Source: Gemmatimonas sp. UBA7669 (lineage in GTDB: Bacteria; Gemmatimonadota; Gemmatimonadetes; Gemmatimonadales; Gemmatimonadaceae). From it: a stretch of DNA of 64,000 bases. The DNA lies in the NCBI RefSeq assembly GCF_002483225.1, contig NZ_DLHL01000015.1, positions 1 through 64,000 of the forward strand. Reading direction: 5' to 3'. Each line of letters begins with the position of its first letter. Positions within the stretch are counted from its first letter, which is position 1. The notes under the pieces are model-generated. The model was not told the origin of the DNA. It searched no databases and saw only the letters and a list, made by a program, of their open reading frames with translations. Positions 18,315-27,066 of the stretch are shown here, piece after piece. Made by a program: the position numbers and the translations under genes.

Positions 18315-19556
18315 CTACTTCCGCGCGGTCTCGGTGGCCATGGCATCGGCCAGGGCACGCTTGAGTTCTTCGCGGCGCTGCGCATAGGCCTTCTGCACGG
18401 CCTCCGATGGACTCTGCTGGCGCGCATAGTTGGCATCCAGCGCGGCAATCTCCTGCGCGAGGCGCTCGGAGCTCAGGTCATCGTGGCGGGCCGCCTGTGC
18501 ATTGGCGGTGTCTCGCAGCCGACTCGCCGCCGTACGCTGCGAGGACCGCATGAGCGCGAGCATCATGAGAAAGCCCACAGCCACCAGCAGACCCGCGATG
18601 TACAGATTGCGGCCCGGCGTGGCCGCCGAAGGCAAATCGATAATCAGTTCTGCGTCGGGCTCCACATCCTGCGCGAGGAAGCGGCGGAAGTTGCGACCTT
18701 CGAGAGACACCGGGTCGACGGCCGCAAAGCCCTTGCCCTTGACGGTGCCCTTGGGCTCCTCGAGCAGGACTTCAAACACCACCGCACCGCCGTCGGCGCG
18801 CATGGCCAGCGGGAAGCTGCTGCCCGGCACCTTGTAGGAGAACGCAATCTGCTTGATGCCGGGCGCGAGCGGCGCGTACACGGCCACCCGTCCGTTGGTG
18901 GCCGCAAACGTTTCGGGCGAGAACTCGCCTTCGTTGGCGCGCACATCAATGGCCGACGCGGGAATGGCCACACTCCACGTGGGTTCCGGCGCCGCGCCGG
19001 GACCGGCGACCCGCGTGAGCAGACTGTCGTTGGACACCTCGAACACTTCGATGACCGTGCGCATCTGCGCCGAGTCGATCTGACTGACGATGAAGTGCCG
19101 ACCCTTGATGGCCATGGGGAAGGCGCGCGAGGTGGTGTCGAAGACCGTGAGTTCGGCGTCTTCGCCCGTGACCGCGGGCGCCTTGAGTGGTTCGGTGAAG
19201 TACGCGATGCCGCCGTAGGTGGTGGACGCGAAGTACACCGCGTCACTCGCGCCCCAGGGTGTGTAGCGCAGACGATAGCGGCCCGCCGCATCGGTACGGA
19301 CCGAGTCTATCGGGCCGGCCGAGTCCTTGCCCACGCGATGCAGCGTGACCCACTGCCCCACCGCCGGACCCATGCCCGTGGTGTCTCCGCCCTGTGCCAT
19401 GGGGCGTCGCACGCGACCGTCTACCGAGCGTGCTTGCGCATCAACTGTTTGCGCCGAAAGCATGGTGGCGACACCAAGTGCAAGACAGGCAGCGGCAAAG
19501 CCGCGGAGGCGGGTGGTCATGCGTGCGCGGGGCGGGAGAAACAGGACACGGTTCAC
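18315..19556 (-). CDS. Membrane-anchored protein with carboxypeptidase-regulatory-like domain
   Basis: A 413-residue protein coupled to the preceding gene by ATGA overlap. The layout is: signal segment about 13-40; an Ig-like regulatory domain (GRVRRPM to GRYRLRYTP, about 47-105); a beta-rich middle; one transmembrane helix near 325-345 (LYIAGLLVAVGFLMMLALM); and a charged cytoplasmic helix to the end. The order resembles proteins that expose a sandwich domain outside and a coiled-coil inside. The function is unknown. A shorter start at the internal Met13 would keep the same domains. Confidence 0.8.
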   Translation of the reverse strand: MNRVLFLPPRARMTTRLRGFAAACLALGVATMLSAQTVDAQARSVDGRVRRPMAQGGDTTGMGPAVGQWVTLHRVGKDSAGPIDSVRTDAAGRYRLRYTPWGASDAVYFASTTYGGIAYFTEPLKAPAVTGEDAELTVFDTTSRAFPMAIKGRHFIVSQIDSAQMRTVIEVFEVSNDSLLTRVAGPGAAPEPTWSVAIPASAIDVRANEGEFSPETFAATNGRVAVYAPLAPGIKQIAFSYKVPGSSFPLAMRADGGAVVFEVLLEEPKGTVKGKGFAAVDPVSLEGRNFRRFLAQDVEPDAELIIDLPSAATPGRNLYIAGLLVAVGFLMMLALMRSSQRTAASRLRDTANAQAARHDDLSSERLAQEIAALDANYARQQSPSEAVQKAYAQRREELKRALADAMATETARK

Positions 19557-20068
19557 GGCTTGAACTTGCCGAAGTCTTCGGGACGCAGGTGCTCGAGATG
19601 GGCCTTGAGCTGCTCGGGCGAGAGCGCGTGGCCATCACCGGCGGGCGGCGACAACGTGGGCGAGTCCTGATCCTCGTCATCGTCGAAGTCGTGCAGCAGA
19701 TCTTCCTGCACAAAGATGGGCGCAGCCATGCGCAGCGCGATGGCAATGCTGTCCGACGGACGGGCGTCGATTTCGACCAGTCCGTGCGGACTCTCCACCT
19801 GCATGACGGCGAAGTAGGTGTTCTGCTGCACGTGCGTGATGGACACGCGGCGCAGCACGCCGCCCAGGCCCGTGATGAGCGTCTTGCAGAGGTCGTGCGT
19901 GAGCGGGCGCTCGCGCTTGACCTGATTGAGCTCGAGCACGATGGACTCGGCTTCGGGCCGACCAATCCAGATGGGAAGCTGCCGGCGTCCACCGCGTTCG
20001 CGGAGGATGACGACGTAAGAATTCGTGGCGCTGTCGAGCCCCAACCGGGCCACGAGGACTTCCACCAT
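19553..20068 (-). CDS. Bifunctional nuclease family (BFN domain) protein
   Basis: A 171-residue protein of the DUF151/BFN family, which includes Arabidopsis BBD-type nucleases and many uncharacterised bacterial members. The core runs MVEVLVARLGLD, LPIWIGRPEAESI, HDLCKTLITGLGG and ARPSDSIAIALRM, all family landmarks. A Pro/Asp-rich tail of about 45 residues follows. The start ATG at 20068 matches the family. Nuclease activity is shown only for some relatives, so it is inferred here. Confidence 0.9.
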   Translation of the reverse strand: MVEVLVARLGLDSATNSYVVILRERGGRRQLPIWIGRPEAESIVLELNQVKRERPLTHDLCKTLITGLGGVLRRVSITHVQQNTYFAVMQVESPHGLVEIDARPSDSIAIALRMAAPIFVQEDLLHDFDDDEDQDSPTLSPPAGDGHALSPEQLKAHLEHLRPEDFGKFKP

Positions 20069-20093
20069 GCGCGCGCTCTCCCGGATCGCGGGG

Positions 20094-20124
20094 CACGGCG
20101 CGCGGCAGAGACCGCGGCGCCGTG
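20094..20124. terminator. Hairpin after metK
   Basis: CACGGCGC (20094-20101) pairs with GCGCCGTG (20117-20124), with a further GCGG/CCGC inside. It lies between the metK stop and the next minus-strand gene. There is no T-run, so termination is only likely, not certain. Confidence 0.45.
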
Positions 20125-20139
20125 ACACCCGGTGCCTAC

Positions 20140-21312
20140 TCAGCGAATGGCCTTCTTGAGCGCGGCGACCCGATCGGTGCGCTCCCAGGTGAACGTGGTG
20201 CGTGCTGCGCGCCCCCGTCCAATGGTTTCCGACTTGCGACCGAAGTGGCCGTAGGCGGCCGTGGCCTGATAGATGGGCTTGCGCAGGTCGAGCGCCTTGC
20301 TGATGCCACGCGGCGTGAGGTCGAACACTTCGTTGACGGCGGCCTCAATCACCCGATCGGGCACGGCGCCAGTGCCGAAGGTCTGCACGTACACCGACAC
20401 GGGCTCGGCCACGCCAATGGCATAGGCCACCTGCACTTCGCAGCGGCGCGCGAGCTTGGCGGCGACGATGTTCTTGGCCACCCAGCGCGCAGCATAGCAG
20501 GCCGAGCGATCGACCTTGCTGGGATCCTTGCCGCTGAAGGCGCCGCCGCCGTGACGGCCCATGCCGCCATAGGTGTCGACGATGATCTTGCGGCCGGTGA
20601 GACCGGCGTCGCCCTGCGGGCCACCAATCACGAAGCGGCCCGTGGGGTTGATGTGCGTCTTGATGCGACGGCCGATGAACTCTTCGGGAATGACGGCGTG
20701 AATGACGTCATCGAGCACGGCACGACGCAGCTTGGTGTTGGACACCTTTTCGTCGTGCTGCGTGGAGATGACGACCGTGTCCACGGCCACCGGACGGTTG
20801 TCCTCATAGACTACCGTGACCTGGGCCTTGCCGTCGGGGCGCAGCCAGGGGTGCGTGCCATCCTTGCGCACGGCCGCCAGCTGCTGCGTGAGCGCATGGG
20901 CCAGCTGAATGGGCAGCGGCATGAGCTCGGGCGTTTCGTCGGTGGCGTAGCCGAACATCATGCCCTGGTCGCCGGCGCCGCCGGTGTCCACGCCCTGCGC
21001 GATGTCGGGCGACTGCGCGTCGATGGTGCTCATGACGGCGCAGGTCTTGGAATCGAAGCCGAATTCCGCGTTGTTGTACCCGATGCCGTCAATGGTCTGC
21101 CGCACGATGTCGGGCAGGTGCACGTAGGCCGAGGTGGTGATTTCGCCGGCGATGACGGCGAGGCCGGTGGTGACCAGCGTTTCGCAGGCCACGCGGGCCG
21201 CCGCATCCTCGGTGAGGATGGCATCAAGGACCGCGTCGGAGATCTGATCCGCGATCTTGTCCGGGTGTCCTTCGGTGACGGACTCCGACGTAAACAGGTG
21301 CCGTTCAGCCAC
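20140..21312 (-). CDS. metK: S-adenosylmethionine synthetase
   Basis: A 390-residue enzyme that makes S-adenosylmethionine from ATP and methionine. Family motifs are clear: SVTEGHPDKIADQISDA near the N-terminus, GAGDQGMMFGYA in the middle, and GGGAFSGKDPSKVDRS near residue 260 for phosphate binding. The GTG at 21312 is preferred; the frame extends to a TTG at 21342 but neither has a strong ribosome site. A paired leader hairpin lies 42-88 bases upstream. Confidence 0.96.
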   Translation of the reverse strand: MAERHLFTSESVTEGHPDKIADQISDAVLDAILTEDAAARVACETLVTTGLAVIAGEITTSAYVHLPDIVRQTIDGIGYNNAEFGFDSKTCAVMSTIDAQSPDIAQGVDTGGAGDQGMMFGYATDETPELMPLPIQLAHALTQQLAAVRKDGTHPWLRPDGKAQVTVVYEDNRPVAVDTVVISTQHDEKVSNTKLRRAVLDDVIHAVIPEEFIGRRIKTHINPTGRFVIGGPQGDAGLTGRKIIVDTYGGMGRHGGGAFSGKDPSKVDRSACYAARWVAKNIVAAKLARRCEVQVAYAIGVAEPVSVYVQTFGTGAVPDRVIEAAVNEVFDLTPRGISKALDLRKPIYQATAAYGHFGRKSETIGRGRAARTTFTWERTDRVAALKKAIR

Positions 21313-21354
21313 GCAGTGCTCGGGATAAAGGGTACGGGACAACGGGTCGACTGG

Positions 21355-21400
21355 CGTAGACTAGTCCGGGTCCGACAGAGGGGCAACCCGGACCGCTACG
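21355..21400 (-). promoter_or_regulatory. Structured leader hairpin upstream of metK
   Basis: On the minus strand GTCCGGGT pairs perfectly with ACCCGGAC (21393-21386 with 21371-21364) and an outer CGTAG/CTACG pair closes the stem. The 14-base loop is TGCCCCTCTGTCGG. It does not match the SAM riboswitch classes I know, and no T-run follows. It could be a leader control element or simply the end of the upstream transcript. Confidence 0.45.
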
Positions 21401-21439
21401 CGAGGGACCCGCAGGCCCTCCCCTTCCCGAATTGGAGCG

Positions 21440-21901
21440 CTACGGACGGACAGTGAGGTCGACGACGGGGCTGGCCGTGACCAGGACCTCGTTGCCCAGG
21501 CCAAGCAGGAAGCCGCGCAACTGGTAGTGACCGGGCTGGACGTTCACACCGGCGGGTCCGCCAATGCGGAGCGTCATGGGCAGGACCACGGAGTCCCGAG
21601 CCGGAATGATCAGGCGTGTAGCCGGGCCGGTGGTTGGCTGTTGGCTGAAGCGCCACAGTTCTCCGCGTCCTTCCTGTCCAACCGACAGATCAAACGGGAT
21701 GACGCCCACTTCGAAGGAGAGCGGCACACTGCCGGTGTTTCGCACGACAAGGCGGAGCGCGGTGGAGTCGCCGACGATAAGGGTCGTGGAATCGGCCTTG
21801 AGTTCTGCCGTGAGTGCGGACGATGAGGTGCCGGTTGGCGACGAACAGGACGACAATGTAGCGAGCAAAAGAGACGTCAGCGTCATCGTACGTTTTTGCA
21901 T
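21440..21901 (-). CDS. Lipoprotein with BsuPI-like proteinase-inhibitor domain
   Basis: A 153-residue exported protein with a short signal segment ending in LSSC. It is followed by one Ig-like sandwich (LVVRNTGSVPLSFEVG, WRFSQQPTTG, PGHYQLRGFLLG). The fold pattern matches the BsuPI intracellular proteinase-inhibitor domain family, which in other phyla is often found on secreted lipoproteins. It lies beside a secreted trypsin-like protease, so an inhibitor role is an attractive but unproven guess. Confidence 0.75.
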   Translation of the reverse strand: MQKRTMTLTSLLLATLSSCSSPTGTSSSALTAELKADSTTLIVGDSTALRLVVRNTGSVPLSFEVGVIPFDLSVGQEGRGELWRFSQQPTTGPATRLIIPARDSVVLPMTLRIGGPAGVNVQPGHYQLRGFLLGLGNEVLVTASPVVDLTVRP

Positions 21902-21929
21902 CTCGGCACCTTACACTTCGGGGTGAGCT

Positions 21930-21951
21930 GGGCGGACAGACGCGTCCGCCC
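21930..21951. terminator. Hairpin between protease and BsuPI-like genes
   Basis: GGGCGGAC (21930-21937) and GTCCGCCC (21944-21951) form an 8-bp stem with a 6-base loop just after the protease stop. It lacks a T-run. Confidence 0.5.
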
Positions 21952-21974
21952 GGCAACGTGAATCACTCGACCGC

Positions 21975-23327
21975 TCAGAAGGCCCAGAGCGTTGTTCCCA
22001 TATCTGCCTCGACCTGAGTCCAGCTGCTATACCAATATCGGTTGGTTGATCCGCCGTTAAGGGCTGCGTACACCACACCGTGCGCCAATCGAACCGATGG
22101 CACGAAGGGCGCCGCCCACCGATAGACGGGTCCGGCGCTGTCTCCTCCTTGTGCAGTTGCCGTGACCTCCGAGCCACAGAAGATCTCGACATACGCGGAA
22201 CCGTTCCAGATCAGTCCCGCGTCAACGCAAGTTCCAACGATTGGACCGGTTGTTGTGCCGCTTGTGCGACCCGTACGATTGACGATTGTTCCACTGAGCG
22301 CATCACCCTGCGATGCGACTGCATAGGCTGCCCCAAAGTTTATGTTCCCGGAGCTGTTTCCGGAGCCGATCGACGAACTCTCACCGACGCCTTTAGATGA
22401 GAGCGATGAGGAGCTGAACTGAATGAGGGCCGCATCTGAAAGCCTACAGTAAGTTACGCCCGGGAGACACCCGGAAGTGCTCCAGGCTGGGTTCACGCTC
22501 TCCACTCCCACCTGATTCGAAGACGAAACGGTCGGCTGATAAAAGATCGTGCCGGTCACGCCGGAGTAGTTACCCGTGCAATGACTGGCGGTCAGGAAGT
22601 AGTACGAGCTTCCGGCCGTGACGTGGAAGCCCATGGAGCACTCCCCTCCGCCCAACCTCGTCGTCTGGATGCCAGCGAAAGTCGCGCGCCACCTGTCTCG
22701 AAGAGTGAACAATTGGCTGGTTTGCGGATACCCTGGTACCTGCTCTATGTGCAGAGTCGCCGTGTCAATCCCGGCTCGTTGCGCAAGACCATAGGCCCGC
22801 GCGAGTGAACCCTTCGGCCCAATGCCAATTCGCAATCGGTTCTTTTCTTCGTCTGCATCGAGATAGACGACATCATCCTCTACACGGAGTTGCGATCGAA
22901 CCTTGAAAAGGTGATCGAGCAACTGTGAGAAGGAGTAGTCGCCTCGCTTTACCAACACGGCGGGCAGTGAGCCATCCGGCTTTGCGAAGCGATTGCTTGA
23001 CGATCTGACAAACTCCAGTACGCGCTCCCTAACACGTACATCCGATTCAGCGCCCGTTGTGACAGCTACCACGTCCTGGTTTTTGTCCAGATACAGCCCA
23101 CCGAATCCCGGGAGATCGGCCTCAAGCCGCAGAAAATCATCCTCAATTCCACGAGGGTACCGGCCCCGCTGTTCCAGAAGCTGACTGGCGCGCGCGCCTG
23201 CTATCCGAACCTGGTCTGAGCTTCCTACAAGAACGGACGATGGCGACTCAGCGCATGCCGCCAGAACGGCCAGCGCTGTGCACATAGAGACGAAATACAT
23301 CTTCCCTGACATCTTGAGCTCTTTCAT
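21975..23327 (-). CDS. Secreted trypsin-like serine protease, lipoprotein type
   Basis: A 450-residue protein. After a signal segment with lipobox LAAC (Cys25) comes a pro-region of about 190 residues, then an S1-family domain. It has His249 in LTASHC, Asp298 in LSDAAL and Ser397 in GGDSAGP, arranged like alpha-lytic protease and streptogrisins. Six Cys residues can form three disulfides (230/250, 287/294, 367/384). The start at 23327 follows GAGGA. Base composition is visibly less GC-rich than in neighbours and codon use differs, suggesting acquisition. The adjacent BsuPI-like lipoprotein may be its inhibitor. Confidence 0.88.
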   Translation of the reverse strand: MKELKMSGKMYFVSMCTALAVLAACAESPSSVLVGSSDQVRIAGARASQLLEQRGRYPRGIEDDFLRLEADLPGFGGLYLDKNQDVVAVTTGAESDVRVRERVLEFVRSSSNRFAKPDGSLPAVLVKRGDYSFSQLLDHLFKVRSQLRVEDDVVYLDADEEKNRLRIGIGPKGSLARAYGLAQRAGIDTATLHIEQVPGYPQTSQLFTLRDRWRATFAGIQTTRLGGGECSMGFHVTAGSSYYFLTASHCTGNYSGVTGTIFYQPTVSSSNQVGVESVNPAWSTSGCLPGVTYCRLSDAALIQFSSSSLSSKGVGESSSIGSGNSSGNINFGAAYAVASQGDALSGTIVNRTGRTSGTTTGPIVGTCVDAGLIWNGSAYVEIFCGSEVTATAQGGDSAGPVYRWAAPFVPSVRLAHGVVYAALNGGSTNRYWYSSWTQVEADMGTTLWAF

Positions 23328-23412
23328 CGATACAGTCCTCATGCCAACAGTGGGTGAATCGTGCACCAGCTTCCCGATGCACGTCGAATGGCCCTAACTT
23401 TGGGGCTAAGCA

Positions 23413-23441
23413 ATTATTCAACACCATCTGGAATATGGCAA
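23413..23441 (-). promoter_or_regulatory. Promoter of the secreted protease
   Basis: TTGCCA (23441-23436) and AATAAT (23418-23413) on the minus strand are 17 bases apart in an AT-rich stretch, about 80 bases before the start codon. Confidence 0.55.
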
Positions 23442-23495
23442 GCTCAGCGATAGAAACTTGGCACTTTTCCAGACTTTGCTATTACACGTGAGTCA

Positions 23496-25232
23496 CTAGC
23501 GATCCAGCTCCGCCCTCATCCTGCGGCGCAACAGGGTCTCAGCCTCACGCGCGGTACTGGTGGCCAGCGCCGCCTGCACGGCGTCCGCCGCGGCTTCAGC
23601 GCGTACGCCGCGAATGACCCGCTTGACGTCGGCCACGGCGCGTGGCGCCACACTGAGCTGACGAATACCCAGGCCCAGCAGGGCAAACACGGCCAGCGGC
23701 TGCGAGGCCATTTCGCCGCAGACGCAGACATCGAGGCCGTGCGCGGCGCCGGTGCGCTGCACCTGCTGCATGAGACGCAGCACGGCCGGATGAAAGGGCG
23801 TGAAACGCGGCGCGAGATTGGCGTTGCCACGGTCCACGGCCAGGGTGTACTGCACCAGATCGTTGGAGCCAATGCTGAAGAAGTCCACGTCACGCACCAG
23901 CGTGTCGCAGGACACGGCCGCAGCCGGTGTTTCCACCATCACCCCCAGCGGCACATCAGCGCGGAAGGGCACGCGGCGCTCGGCCAGCTCTTCCACGCAC
24001 TCACTCATGAGCTGCCGGGTCTCGCGCACCTCGTCCACGGTGACGACCAGCGGCAGCATGATGCGCAGGTCGCCATGCACCGCCGCACGCATGAGGGCGC
24101 GCAGCTGCACCTTGAACAACTCGCTTTCGTCCAGGCACATGCGGATGGCGCGCCAGCCGAGGAAGGGATTGGCCTCGTGCGGATAGCCACCCACCGGCAG
24201 CTTGTCGCCGCCCACGTCGAAGGTGCGAATGATGACGGCCTCGCCGGCGAAGGCTTTCACCACGCGTGTGTAGGCCGCGTACTGCTCTTCCTCATCCGGC
24301 ATGGTGGCGCGGCCCACGACGAGAAACTCGGTGCGCATGAGTCCCACACCGCGCGCGCCACTGTCCGCGGCCAGCACGGCCTCTTCGGGGATGTCGACGT
24401 TGGCGCGGACCACGACGCGATGTGCGTCACGCGTGATGGCCTCGCTGTGGGCGAGCTCACGCAGCACATCGGCCCGACCGGCTTCGTCGGCCACACGCTG
24501 CCGTGCTTCGGCCACTTCGTCGTCGGTGGGCGCAATGAGCAGCGTGCCGTCGGCGCCGTCGAGAATGGCCACCTCGCCGCCGCGCAGCGCGGACAGCGCC
24601 GAGCGCAGACCCACGACGGCCGGCAGGCCCAGCGAGCGCGCGAGAATGGCGACATGGGCCGTGGCCGTTCCCGCCTCGGTGGCGATGCCGGCGATGCAGT
24701 TGCGGTCGAGCTGCATCGTGAGCGAGGGCGTGAGGTCGTGCGTGACGAGAATGGTGTTGCTGCCCGGCGGCACGTCGACGGGATCGTGGTCGGGCAGTTC
24801 GAGCAGCAGCGAGAGCACCCGAATGTGCACGTCGGTGAGATCGCCGACTTTTTCACGCAGCATGGGTGAGCTGGAGCGCGCGAAGTGCTGACGCCACTCA
24901 CTCATGACGATGTCGAAGGCCTTTTCGGCGCCGAGATTCTGGCGCACGAGGGCCACGGTGTGATTGGTGAGCTCTCCGTCGTCGAGCATGGAGAGCTGCA
25001 CATCAAAAATGGCGGCCTCGGTGGCGCCGGCCTGGGTTTCAGTTCGGGCCCGCAGCAGGCGCAGACGCGCTCGCGCCTTGTCGAGCGCCTGCTGATAGCG
25101 CGCAATCTCCGCGTCGATGTCGGCATCGTCGACCAGACGATGCCTGACCTCGGGCACCTCCCATCGCAGGAGATGCACGGGTCCCACCACGATTCCCGGC
25201 GAAGCGGGAATGCCGCGGAGCATCGACAGCAC
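23496..25232 (-). CDS. ptsI: PTS enzyme I
   Basis: A 578-residue phosphoenolpyruvate-protein phosphotransferase that passes phosphate from PEP to HPr. The phosphorylated His193 lies in TATAHVAILARS. The C-terminal barrel has GLMRTEFL, EANPFLGWRAIRM, FFSIGSNDLVQY and the active Cys in VCGEMA. The GTG at 25232 overlaps the HPr stop (TAGTG) and has GGGGAG upstream; an ATG three codons later is an alternative. It is the last gene of the PTS run and ends before an independent protease gene. Confidence 0.96.
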   Translation of the reverse strand: MLSMLRGIPASPGIVVGPVHLLRWEVPEVRHRLVDDADIDAEIARYQQALDKARARLRLLRARTETQAGATEAAIFDVQLSMLDDGELTNHTVALVRQNLGAEKAFDIVMSEWRQHFARSSSPMLREKVGDLTDVHIRVLSLLLELPDHDPVDVPPGSNTILVTHDLTPSLTMQLDRNCIAGIATEAGTATAHVAILARSLGLPAVVGLRSALSALRGGEVAILDGADGTLLIAPTDDEVAEARQRVADEAGRADVLRELAHSEAITRDAHRVVVRANVDIPEEAVLAADSGARGVGLMRTEFLVVGRATMPDEEEQYAAYTRVVKAFAGEAVIIRTFDVGGDKLPVGGYPHEANPFLGWRAIRMCLDESELFKVQLRALMRAAVHGDLRIMLPLVVTVDEVRETRQLMSECVEELAERRVPFRADVPLGVMVETPAAAVSCDTLVRDVDFFSIGSNDLVQYTLAVDRGNANLAPRFTPFHPAVLRLMQQVQRTGAAHGLDVCVCGEMASQPLAVFALLGLGIRQLSVAPRAVADVKRVIRGVRAEAAADAVQAALATSTAREAETLLRRRMRAELDR

Positions 25233-25498
25233 TAGCTCTCCCCGAAGCGCGATGCGACGAGGGCCTCGAGCGCCTGGAGCGCATCGTCGGCATCCGGTCC
25301 CGAGGCCTTGAGCGTGATGATGGCGCCGTACTCGGCGGCCAGCATCATGACGCCCATGATGGACTTGCCGTTCACCTCGAGGTCGTCGCGCGAGATGGTG
25401 ATGTCGGCCTTGAAGCGCGACGCCGCCTTGACCATCTCAGCGGCTGGCCTGGCATGCAGGCCGTGTTTGTTCACGATTTGGACGGAGCGTTCAGCCAT
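25232..25498 (-). CDS. ptsH: PTS phosphocarrier HPr
   Basis: An 88-residue HPr. Phosphorylated His15 is in NKHGLHARPAAE, and regulatory Ser46 is in VNGKSIMGV. Both the enzyme I site and the HPr-kinase site are present, which fits hprK a few genes upstream. Its start overlaps the IID stop (TGATG) and its stop overlaps the enzyme I start, so stoichiometric translation is likely. Confidence 0.97.
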   Translation of the reverse strand: MAERSVQIVNKHGLHARPAAEMVKAASRFKADITISRDDLEVNGKSIMGVMMLAAEYGAIITLKASGPDADDALQALEALVASRFGES

Positions 25499-26328
25499 CA
25501 ACGGACCACCGAGTAAAGGACAAAGGCCGCAAGCACCAGCAACACGACGCGCCATCCTTCCGCGCGCCCATGCAAACGCACCAGCACCAGCGCGAACACC
25601 GGTGTAGCCACCGCCACGGCGAGCGGCACCGGGGTCAACGGCGGCTCGCCGCCGATGGCCCGATGCACCGCGAGTGGCAGCGCGAGCCCACCCAACACGG
25701 CCGACACGCGGCCAATGTAGCGCGGACCATGCTGCAGCACCGGATGCCCCATTGCCTGCGCAACGCGCAGCCCGTGGTGCCATCCCGCCCGCAGTGCCCA
25801 ATCGCGCAGGCCGAGATGTCCGATGTTGTAGAGTATCAGGAAAGCCAGCAGCACTCCAAGCGGCGGCGCGCCCAGCCCGAAGACCAGGATGGCCACGAGC
25901 GAGCAGGCCGGCAACCAGGCCGCCCAGACGAGGCGGTCGCCCACGGAGCCCAGCGGCCCGCACAGGGCCGTGCGGAATCGCTCGATGCGCTCCGGCGGAA
26001 CCTGGTCGAGTTCGGCACGCGCGAGCGCGCCGACCGCCAGACCCGCGAGATAGGGATGGGCATTGAAGTACACCGACTGGCGCGCCAGGGCGGCCTTGTA
26101 GGCCGGGCCATCGATGCCGCCAGGCAGCCGCCTGAGCGCAGGCTCCACGCAGAAGCCCATGCCATTGCCGACGAGGATTTCGTAGTTCCACGAGCCCTGG
26201 ATGGCGAGGCAGCGCAGCAGCATGGTGGCGCGCAGCGCGGCGGGCAGCGCGGGCGTGTTGACCAGTTGGCTGGTGAGCACGGCGGGGCTGCTCGCCGGCG
26301 GCGTCCCACCCGGGGTACCCGAAGGCAT
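25498..26328 (-). CDS. PTS mannose/sorbose-family IID component
   Basis: A 276-residue integral membrane component. It has the family pattern LRCLAIQGSWNYE, GMGFCVEPALRRL, FNAHPYLAG, LCGPLGSVGDRLVWA and several hydrophobic segments toward the C-terminus. Together with IIC it forms the translocation channel. The start is either the ATG at 26328 or a GTG at 26343 overlapping the IIC end by 8 bases. The substrate hexose is not predictable. Confidence 0.93.
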   Translation of the reverse strand: MPSGTPGGTPPASSPAVLTSQLVNTPALPAALRATMLLRCLAIQGSWNYEILVGNGMGFCVEPALRRLPGGIDGPAYKAALARQSVYFNAHPYLAGLAVGALARAELDQVPPERIERFRTALCGPLGSVGDRLVWAAWLPACSLVAILVFGLGAPPLGVLLAFLILYNIGHLGLRDWALRAGWHHGLRVAQAMGHPVLQHGPRYIGRVSAVLGGLALPLAVHRAIGGEPPLTPVPLAVAVATPVFALVLVRLHGRAEGWRVVLLVLAAFVLYSVVR

Positions 26329-26335
26329 GGCGAGC

Positions 26336-27052
26336 TCAGGCACCCCACACCACCAGGGCCGTGCCCACGGCGAGGGCCGCCAGAAAGAGTCGACGCGTAC
26401 CACTGATAGCGTGGAAATCCTTCCACACCGCCGCCGCAGCCACGCCGGCCACACAGGTAATGACCACCGCGCGTGACACGTTCTCGGGCAGCGACCAGTT
26501 GGCGTGCACCGCCTCCGCCACCGGAACACCAATCAGGAAGGCCGTAGCACCGAGCAGCGCGCCGCGTGCGAGGTCGGCCGTCATGCCAAACACCTGCAGA
26601 CCCACCACGGTGTTGCGAGAGCCGGCCGCGAGCTGATCGAGCCGCGGGCGTGCAAAGCGCGCGATGAGCTGGCGATGCTTGACCATGGTCCAGCCACCAA
26701 CCCACGCGAAGAGCACGCCCACCACGACGGCCACGGCAAAGGCGCCGGTTGCCGGCAGACCGCCCTCAGTCGTGCCCACGGTAGCCACGGTTCCGGCCAC
26801 GACGGAGCTGCTGCCCCACTCCGGGTAACGCGACGCTCCCACCGGCAGCGACTCGAGGGCGAGACACTCAAGCGCGGTGCCGCACACCAATCCGGCTTCG
26901 GGCGATCCCGCCAGCGCACCACCCAGCGTAGCGCCAACGATGGGCCGCGAGAGCATGGCCTGCGGAAAACTCACCACGTCCAGCCCAACGAGGCCGGCGA
27001 GCAGCGCCACGGGAATCATGGAGGCGAACAGTGTGGCGAGATCGACAGGCAT
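26336..27052 (-). CDS. PTS mannose/sorbose-family IIC component
   Basis: A 238-residue membrane protein with about six hydrophobic segments, including LDVVSFPQAMLSRPIVGATL and the conserved ECLALESLPVGASRYPEW region. It is somewhat shorter than enterobacterial IIC-Man (about 266). It works with the IID component as the sugar channel. It lies between IIB (14-base gap upstream) and IID. Confidence 0.92.
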   Translation of the reverse strand: MPVDLATLFASMIPVALLAGLVGLDVVSFPQAMLSRPIVGATLGGALAGSPEAGLVCGTALECLALESLPVGASRYPEWGSSSVVAGTVATVGTTEGGLPATGAFAVAVVVGVLFAWVGGWTMVKHRQLIARFARPRLDQLAAGSRNTVVGLQVFGMTADLARGALLGATAFLIGVPVAEAVHANWSLPENVSRAVVITCVAGVAAAAVWKDFHAISGTRRLFLAALAVGTALVVWGA

Positions 27053-27066
27053 GCGTGTGCCGCGCC

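Noticed and set aside
17631..19670. A 679-codon plus-strand frame opposite the importer genes
   Set aside because: Low-complexity Arg/Gly/His composition and complete overlap with well-recognised minus-strand genes.
21313..21439. SAM riboswitch before metK
   Set aside because: A hairpin exists but conserved loops of the known SAM classes are not present.
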